Positions 13,144 through 17,763 of a DNA stretch of 17,763 nt are shown here, piece after piece; the stretch's first letter is position 1; the number at the start of each line of letters is the position of its first letter. Under the pieces are notes generated by a model. The model was given only the letters and a program-made list of their open reading frames with translations, did no database searches and was not told where the DNA came from. Origin of the DNA: Clostridia bacterium BRH_c25 (GTDB lineage: Bacteria; Bacillota_A; Clostridia; Lutisporales; Lutisporaceae); assembly GCA_001515955.1 (NCBI GenBank), contig LOES01000143.1, positions 1 through 17,763 of the forward strand, in the 5' to 3' direction. The position numbers and the translations under genes are program-made.

Positions 13144-13161
13144 CAATATAGCAATATATTG
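13144..13161. other. AT-rich hairpin with GCAA tetraloop
   Basis: CAATATA (13144-13150), GCAA, TATATTG (13155-13161) form a perfect 7-bp stem with a GNRA loop, followed by TTGGAGGG, which looks like a ribosome site but has no start codon at a usable distance. The rest of 13066-13176 holds nothing I can assign. It may be the remains of a lost leader. Confidence 0.35.
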
Positions 13162-13176
13162 GAGGGCAATTTATAT

Positions 13177-13205
13177 AAAAGGGTGCGGCTTTGTCCGCAC
13201 CTTTT
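13177..13205 (+). terminator. probable terminator of the glycan operon
   Basis: GGTGCGG (13182-13188) pairs with CCGCACC (13195-13201) around a six-base loop, extended by a G-T pair and AAA/TTT. Only four T residues follow the GC stem, then AACTG, so it may be leaky. It has A residues on the other side and could also work weakly on the minus strand. Confidence 0.65.
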
Positions 13206-13215
13206 AACTGCGTAT

Positions 13216-13239
13216 AATTCCGACTAAAAAAGTAGAATT
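13216..13239. promoter_or_regulatory. upstream Rrf2/IscR-type operator
   Basis: Imperfect dyad AATTCCGACT-N4-AAGTAGAATT, just upstream of the -35 of the regulator's promoter. The same core, CCGACT followed by GTAG and AATT, occurs again at 13281-13305. Such dyads upstream of an Rrf2 gene suggest autoregulation. Confidence 0.6.
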
Positions 13240-13244
13240 TAATA

Positions 13245-13273
13245 TTGACAATATTTTTATGCTATGGTAATCT
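13245..13273 (+). promoter_or_regulatory. sigma-A promoter of the Fe-S operon
   Basis: TTGACA (13245-13250), 17-base spacer, TAATCT (13268-13273). This is the best vegetative promoter in the window. Transcription would start near 13280, giving a leader of about 43 bases to the regulator's ATG. Confidence 0.8.
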
Positions 13274-13280
13274 AAAAATG

Positions 13281-13305
13281 AAATCCGACTCAAAAGGTAG
13301 GAATT
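13281..13305. promoter_or_regulatory. downstream Rrf2/IscR-type operator
   Basis: AATCCGACT and GGTAGGAATT half sites overlap the expected transcription start. Together with the site at 13216-13239 (centres 66 bp apart) it brackets the promoter, so a bound regulator could block initiation. Confidence 0.6.
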
Positions 13306-13322
13306 AATAAGGAGCTGGTAAT

Positions 13323-13763
13323 ATGATACTATCTACAAAAGGAAGATATGGACTGAAGATAATGTATGAGCTTGCCTTGAACTATGGCGCAGGAACTATG
13401 TCCTTAAAAGAGGTGGCTCAGAAGCAGCAGCTTTCGGAAACCTATCTGGAACAGCTTATAGCCTATCTTAGAAAGGCAGGTCTGGTGACCAGCGTAAGAG
13501 GTGCCCAAGGCGGATATGAATTAAGTAGAAAGCCTGAGGAAATTACAGTAGGAGAAATAATAAGACTTCTGGAAGGTCCATTGGCACCGTCGGAATGTGT
13601 TATAGATGATGAGCCTGAGTGCACAAGGGCTGATTATTGCGTAACCAGACTGATTTGGGAAAAAATAATGGAAAGCATAAATAACGTGATAGATTCTATA
13701 ACCTTAAATGATATGATAAATGATTACTACAGGCTTAAGCAAAAGAAAGAAGGAGAGAAGTAA
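13323..13763 (+). CDS. iscR: Rrf2 family transcriptional regulator, IscR-type
   Basis: A 146-residue winged-helix regulator. The N-terminal [18 protein letters not shown] and the recognition region [19 protein letters not shown] (37-55) with [13 protein letters not shown] (57-69) are classic Rrf2. Three cysteines, C92, C100 and C106, in [16 protein letters not shown] match the IscR cluster ligands (C92, C98, C104 in E. coli), so it probably senses Fe-S status through its own cluster. The spacing is slightly wider (eight residues) between the first two. AAGGAG lies nine bases ahead of the ATG. It is first in the operon with the desulfurase, whose start is one base past its stop. The paired operators flanking its promoter argue for autoregulation. 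CymR-type cysteine regulators are the main alternative, but they lack this cysteine set. Confidence 0.9.
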   Translation: MILSTKGRYGLKIMYELALNYGAGTMSLKEVAQKQQLSETYLEQLIAYLRKAGLVTSVRGAQGGYELSRKPEEITVGEIIRLLEGPLAPSECVIDDEPECTRADYCVTRLIWEKIMESINNVIDSITLNDMINDYYRLKQKKEGEK

Positions 13764-13764
13764 A

Positions 13765-14958
13765 ATGAACGGTAACAAGGCTATTTACCTGGATCATGCG
13801 GCTACAACCTATACAAAAAAAGAAGTATTGGAAGAGATGCTTCCATTCTTTACTGAACATTTCGGCAATCCTTCCAGCATTCACAAGTTTGGAAGAGACG
13901 TGCGAAAGCACGTGGATATTGCCAGAGAGAAAGTTGCAAAAGCATTAGGTGCCCTTCCCGAGGAGATTTATTTTACAGCAGGAGGTTCTGAGGCAGACAA
14001 TTGGGCAGTAAAGGGAGCCGCATATGCGAACAGAAACAAAGGTAATCATATAATAACCACCGGTATTGAGCATCATGCTCTGTTACACACTTGTGAATAC
14101 TTGGAAAAGGAGGGGTTTGAAGTTACATACCTGCCCATAGATGAATATGGATTGGTAAGCATTGAGGATGTTAAGAATGCAATAACTGATAAGACAATAC
14201 TTATATCGATAATGTATGCCAATAATGAAATAGGTACGGTGCAGCCCATAGAATCAATAGGAAAGCTTGCAAAGGAGAAGGGAATATACTTTCATACCGA
14301 TGCGGTGCAGGCAGTAGGAAGTATAAGAATTGATGTCAGGGAACAGAACATAGATATGCTATCCCTCTCAGCACACAAATTTTATGGTCCTAAAGGAATA
14401 GGCGCCCTTTATGTTAGAAAGGGAATAAAACTCATGAACTTTGTTCACGGAGGTGCTCAGGAAAGAGGAAGAAGAGCAGGAACAGAAAATACACCGGGTA
14501 TTATAGGACTTGCCAAAGCTATTGAGCTTGCGACGGATAACCTGGAAGAGCACAGCGGCAGGATAACGGCTCTAAGAGATAAGCTGATAAAAGGTGTAAT
14601 GGAAAAGATACCATACACAAGGTTGAACGGACATCCGGTTAAAAGACTGCCGGGTAATGCCAACTTCAGTTTTCAGTATATAGAGGGAGAAGCACTGCTT
14701 CTGAATCTGGATATGAAAGGCATAGCCGGTTCCAGCGGCTCGGCATGTACTTCGGGGTCTCTGGATCCGTCACATGTGCTTCTGGGAATTGGTTTGCCCC
14801 ATGAAATAGCTCACGGATCACTGAGATTGTCTATTGGAGATGTAAATACAGAAGAGGATATGGATTATGTTTTGGAAGTACTGCCTGAAATAGTAGACAG
14901 GCTGAGACAAATGTCACCGTTGTATGAGAAGGTTAAAGGGGGAAATACTAATGTATAG
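13765..14958 (+). CDS. nifS: cysteine desulfurase (NifS/IscS family)
   Basis: A 397-residue PLP-dependent desulfurase that releases sulfur from cysteine as an enzyme persulfide for Fe-S clusters and tRNA thiolation. Features are YLDHAATT (8-15), GNPSSIH (34-40), the PLP-stacking His in EHHALLH (102-108), HTDAVQAVG (177-185), the PLP lysine K205 in [12 protein letters not shown], and the active-site cysteine C328 in [10 protein letters not shown] on a flexible loop of group I type. ATG 13765 is chosen because AAGGAGAG (13750-13757) lies seven bases ahead and the family starts here; the frame is open further upstream into the regulator gene. It overlaps the scaffold gene by eight bases (ATGTATAG), which implies translational coupling. 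The sulfur probably goes to the scaffold and to MnmA, both encoded next. Confidence 0.96.
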   Translation: MNGNKAIYLDHAATTYTKKEVLEEMLPFFTEHFGNPSSIHKFGRDVRKHVDIAREKVAKALGALPEEIYFTAGGSEADNWAVKGAAYANRNKGNHIITTGIEHHALLHTCEYLEKEGFEVTYLPIDEYGLVSIEDVKNAITDKTILISIMYANNEIGTVQPIESIGKLAKEKGIYFHTDAVQAVGSIRIDVREQNIDMLSLSAHKFYGPKGIGALYVRKGIKLMNFVHGGAQERGRRAGTENTPGIIGLAKAIELATDNLEEHSGRITALRDKLIKGVMEKIPYTRLNGHPVKRLPGNANFSFQYIEGEALLLNLDMKGIAGSSGSACTSGSLDPSHVLLGIGLPHEIAHGSLRLSIGDVNTEEDMDYVLEVLPEIVDRLRQMSPLYEKVKGGNTNV

Positions 14959-15328
14959 TGAAAAGGTAATGGATCATTTTTCAAGTCCAAGAAATGTTGG
15001 CGAGATATCCAATGCGGACGGCGTAGGTGAAGTAGGCAATGCCAGATGCGGAGATATCATGAAGATATATTTGCAGATAGAAGACAATATAATAAAGGAT
15101 GTTAAATTCAAGACCTTTGGCTGTGGCGCTGCAATAGCTACAAGCAGTATTGCAACTGAGATGATAAAGGGCAAGACCCTGGAGGAAGCTCTCCAGCTAA
15201 CAAATAAAGCAGTAGTTGAGGCACTGGACGGACTGCCGCCGGCAAAGATACACTGCTCTGTACTTGCAGAAGAAGCTGTAAAGGCTGCAATAGAAGACTA
15301 TATGAAAAAGCAGGGTAAAGAGCTTTAA
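14951..15328 (+). CDS. nifU: Fe-S cluster assembly scaffold, IscU/NifU N-terminal type
   Basis: A 125-residue IscU-like scaffold on which nascent [2Fe-2S] clusters are built. It has [17 protein letters not shown] at the N-terminus, the three ligand cysteines C33 (NARCGD, with D35), C58 (TFGCGAA) and C102 ([10 protein letters not shown]), and PPAKIHC, the region corresponding to the HscA/chaperone-binding loop of IscU. It consists of the scaffold domain only, without the C-terminal domain of full NifU. The true start is ATG 14951, inside the end of the desulfurase gene and after AAAGGGGG; an upstream in-frame ATG at 14924 would add nine residues absent from the family. The overlap with the desulfurase gene suggests equal synthesis of the two partners. 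Confidence 0.95.
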   Translation: MYSEKVMDHFSSPRNVGEISNADGVGEVGNARCGDIMKIYLQIEDNIIKDVKFKTFGCGAAIATSSIATEMIKGKTLEEALQLTNKAVVEALDGLPPAKIHCSVLAEEAVKAAIEDYMKKQGKEL

Positions 15329-15362
15329 GAGTTGATTCACTGCACTTAGGAGTTGAAAACTA

Positions 15363-16442
15363 ATGAAAAAACGTGTTGTTATCGGTATGAGCGGCGGAGT
15401 TGACAGCTCTGTCGCTGCATATCTTTTAAAGCAGCAAGGCTATGATGTAATAGGAGTCACAATGCAGATTTGGCAGGATAAGAGCAAGGAAGCTGTTGAA
15501 CGGGAAGGCGGCTGCTGCTCTTTGTCTGCTGTGGAAGATGCCAGAAGGGTATGCGGTAAGCTTGACATACCCTTTTATGTTATGAATTTCAAAAAAATAT
15601 TCGAAAAGATGGTTATTGATTATTTTGTTGATGAGTATCTGGTGGGAAGAACTCCCAATCCATGTATAGCCTGCAATAAATTCATAAAATTCGATGCACT
15701 GTTGGAGCGGTCAAAGGCTCTTGAGGCTGAATATGTTGCCACTGGGCATTATGCAAAAATTATGTATGATGAAAGCTTTAAGAGACATATCATCAGAAAA
15801 TCAGCTACTCCACAAAAAGATCAGACTTATGTGCTGTATAACCTGACGCAAGATCAGCTCAGCCATATACTTATGCCCCTTGGAGGCTATAACAAGGAAC
15901 AGGTTAGAGAAATAGCAAGGGAACTGGACCTGAGAACGGCAAACAAACCGGAGAGTCAGGAAATCTGTTTTGTAGAGGATAACAATTATGGCAGGTTCAT
16001 CAGTGAAAGAAGAGGTGATGAAATTAAGCCTGGATTTTTTGTTGATACACAGGGAAGAAGATTAGGTACCCATAAGGGTATAGCACATTATACCGTAGGA
16101 CAGCGCAAGGGCTTGGGAATAGCCTTGGGTAAGCCTTTGTATGTAGTTGAGATAATACCTGAAAAAAACCTTGTGGTTCTTGGTGATGAGACTGAAGTGT
16201 TCAGTAGAGAACTAACTGCATCCCAGATGAATTTCATTGCATTCGAAAAGCTTGAAGGACCTATTGATGTAAAAGCAAAAATACGATACAGCGCAAAGGA
16301 AGCTGCTGCAAAGGTGATCCCCGTGGATGATGAAAGAGTCAGGGTTATATTTGAAGAGCCCCAGAGGGCAATAACTCCGGGGCAAGCAGTGGTGTTCTAT
16401 CAGGAGGACATCCTTGTAGGAGGAGGAACCATTGAAAGATAG
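15363..16442 (+). CDS. mnmA: tRNA-specific 2-thiouridylase MnmA
   Basis: A 359-residue enzyme that thiolates U34 of Lys, Glu and Gln tRNAs using sulfur passed from a cysteine desulfurase. Visible are the PP-loop GMSGGVDSS (8-16), [14 protein letters not shown] with the first catalytic cysteine C101, ATGHYA (126-131), KDQTYVLY (152-159), SQEICFVED with the second cysteine C202, and the C-terminal beta-barrel region. Length matches the family. TTAGGAG (15346-15352) precedes the ATG by ten bases. It follows the scaffold gene by 34 bases and is probably in the same operon, which places the sulfur donor and user together. Its stop lies one base from the stop of the convergent glycosyltransferase gene, so no intrinsic terminator can fit between them. 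Confidence 0.97.
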   Translation: MKKRVVIGMSGGVDSSVAAYLLKQQGYDVIGVTMQIWQDKSKEAVEREGGCCSLSAVEDARRVCGKLDIPFYVMNFKKIFEKMVIDYFVDEYLVGRTPNPCIACNKFIKFDALLERSKALEAEYVATGHYAKIMYDESFKRHIIRKSATPQKDQTYVLYNLTQDQLSHILMPLGGYNKEQVREIARELDLRTANKPESQEICFVEDNNYGRFISERRGDEIKPGFFVDTQGRRLGTHKGIAHYTVGQRKGLGIALGKPLYVVEIIPEKNLVVLGDETEVFSRELTASQMNFIAFEKLEGPIDVKAKIRYSAKEAAAKVIPVDDERVRVIFEEPQRAITPGQAVVFYQEDILVGGGTIER

Positions 16443-16443
16443 G

Positions 16444-17763
16444 TTAATTTTTGTATTCCAATATCCTCACACCCCGCATGCATGAAGGCCAGGTATTGAT
16501 ATAACTCTCTTCAAGGTCCCATCCAATACTTTTATCCTTCCAGCTTATAAGGCACTCGAGGGTATTTTTGTCTCTTCTAAATCCTATTAAATCAGTTTTA
16601 AAGTTGCTTTTACTCTTTTCATTAGTTTTAGACTGACGGTATAGAAAAATTGACCCATTCTCAAATTCCTTTAGCAAGTATACCGGACTTTTGTAGAAGT
16701 ATATATCGGTACCCACATACAGTAGGTTATTGACTGAGTAATTATTTTTAAGAATAAAATAAAGGTAATAGGCTCTTAAAAGACACGTATATTCTTTCTC
16801 ATCACACGTTTTCTTGAGCTCCAGCAGTTCTCTTGTCTCAAAGCTCTTGGAATTAATAATGGTAACATTGTCAAGCTCTGCATTATTCAGGATAGAAAAT
16901 GAAAAGTCATCAATACAACATATCCATATATGGATTCTTTTAGAATTTTGAGTTATAGAGTAATAGAGAGTCATACATTTTATCAAATCCGACTTGCCGG
17001 TTATTATAAATATATCATAATCTAACAATCTGTAAGCTCTATCAAGATTATAATAATTGACTACCTGATTTTCGCCTATACCCTTCAGCTGAAATTGGAG
17101 GGTGTCAAAATCTTGGATTTCACGCACTGCCTTTTGGCATTTCTTTATATAAGGCAAATAAACCAACTTGATTGTTTCCTCATCAAACATCATCCAATAG
17201 CAGGATAGGTCATACTCGTTGTGATCATAGAATCTGAAACCATAGTAATGATATAAAATGATTCGTACATCATCAATATAAAGACCATCGGGTTTTTTTA
17301 TTACTACTTTTCCCTGTTCAGTATTAATCCTATAAACAGTAAATGGAGTTAGATTGATGCCTAAATTATTAACAACACCTACGCCCTTGAATCTTTGAGG
17401 AAATTCATCCAAATATTTCTGATCCGCCCATTTCCCATTATCAGCTTTATCAGAGCACCATTCCATGCATCTCTCCTGCCACCATCGGAGACACTCAATT
17501 CCGTTTTCGTTATTTTTAAAGCCTATGAACCCTGCCTGAAATTTGCCATATCCACTGACCAGATATTCGTATGAGTCTGTATAGTATTGCTCTGAAAGCA
17601 GGATAGACAAGCCATTCCACTCATCATACAGAGGTTCTGGACTGCACAAAAATTGCATATCGCTGTCCAGCCAGAGAACATGGTCGGCATAATCGAAGTT
17701 TTCAAATAGATACAGAACTATAGATGGTTTTAATGTCCATGCATATTCACGCTTATTCCTCAC
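16444..17763 (-). CDS. two-domain glycosyltransferase, N-terminus outside the window, degenerate second domain
   Basis: The last 439 codons of a gene entering from beyond 17763. Its first visible residues, RNKREYAWTLKP, align with residue 76 onward of the 634-residue glycosyltransferase in this window, so about 75 residues are missing; the GTG at the edge is an internal valine. The first domain is intact: WLDSDMQF (D33-S-D35 of the visible part), GFKNNENGIECLRWW, KWADQKYLDEF (D114) and YHYYGF (171-176). The second domain (about 248-439) looks decayed: EYxWTLK has become EYTCLLR, the DxD is G351-T-D353 (YVGTDIYFY), the DQKYL motif is lost, and the protein ends before the HFSG region. It may be a catalytic domain plus a binding or structural half. 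It is convergent with mnmA with a one-base gap. Confidence 0.82.
   Translation of the reverse strand: MRNKREYAWTLKPSIVLYLFENFDYADHVLWLDSDMQFLCSPEPLYDEWNGLSILLSEQYYTDSYEYLVSGYGKFQAGFIGFKNNENGIECLRWWQERCMEWCSDKADNGKWADQKYLDEFPQRFKGVGVVNNLGINLTPFTVYRINTEQGKVVIKKPDGLYIDDVRIILYHYYGFRFYDHNEYDLSCYWMMFDEETIKLVYLPYIKKCQKAVREIQDFDTLQFQLKGIGENQVVNYYNLDRAYRLLDYDIFIITGKSDLIKCMTLYYSITQNSKRIHIWICCIDDFSFSILNNAELDNVTIINSKSFETRELLELKKTCDEKEYTCLLRAYYLYFILKNNYSVNNLLYVGTDIYFYKSPVYLLKEFENGSIFLYRQSKTNEKSKSNFKTDLIGFRRDKNTLECLISWKDKSIGWDLEESYINTWPSCMRGVRILEYKN

Noticed and set aside
13720..13764. Upstream start for the cysteine desulfurase, adding 15 residues
   Set aside because: It would lie inside the regulator gene without a ribosome site; the family begins at the ATG at 13765, behind AAGGAGAG.
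17761..17763. GTG at the window edge as the glycosyltransferase start
   Set aside because: Alignment with the homolog in this window shows that about 75 conserved N-terminal residues are missing, so the gene continues outside.

Overview
The window looks like the chromosome of a low-GC, spore-forming Clostridia-type Firmicute. The grounds are AT-rich intergenic DNA, strong purine-rich ribosome binding sites, TTG and GTG starts, an Rrf2-nifS-nifU-mnmA cluster of the clostridial kind, and sporulation-type promoter motifs. No tRNA, rRNA, CRISPR array, transposase or phage gene was seen.

Layout. (1) 1-2465: a four-unit heptamer tandem repeat, then rarA and dapF, ending in a strong hairpin terminator. 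(2) 2448-5175: a divergent pair, namely an unknown propeller-like protein on the minus strand and a cysteine-rich, spore-coat-like protein on the plus strand. Their shared 181-bp control region carries a sigma-K-like promoter and a 53-bp-spaced direct repeat with SpoIIID-like sites. Just behind the cysteine-rich gene lies a small unannotated DUF1858-like gene whose frame continues through a TGA at the cysteine-motif position. A bacterial SECIS-like hairpin follows the TGA, so this is a candidate selenoprotein. (3) 5298-13065: a plus-strand glycan cluster of a two-domain glycosyltransferase, two extended SDR enzymes (one resembling UDP-glucuronate decarboxylase), a cupin sugar isomerase/epimerase-like protein, an RfbF-like cytidylyltransferase, a single-domain glycosyltransferase of the same family and UDP-glucose 6-dehydrogenase. 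(4) 13216-16442: promoter and paired operators, then the Rrf2/IscR-type regulator, cysteine desulfurase, IscU-type scaffold and tRNA thiouridylase MnmA, forming the Fe-S/sulfur-transfer operon. (5) 16444-17763: the 3' part of another two-domain glycosyltransferase, convergent with mnmA and running off the window.

The most unusual features are the candidate selenocysteine gene (4951-5151) and a three-copy structured intergenic element (7203-7431, tandem pair; 10742-10836). The element has one hairpin with conserved sequence followed by a second hairpin whose arms change in compensating pairs. It occurs only inside the glycan cluster, directly after stop codons, and could be a cis-acting RNA or a repeat family. 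I cannot tell which from one window.

How the genes may work together: UDP-glucose dehydrogenase plus the decarboxylase-like SDR could make a UDP-pentose. The RfbF-like enzyme, the other SDR and the cupin could make a modified CDP-hexose. The glycosyltransferases would then transfer these sugars. A link to the spore surface is suggested only by the neighbouring coat-like gene and weak promoter matches.
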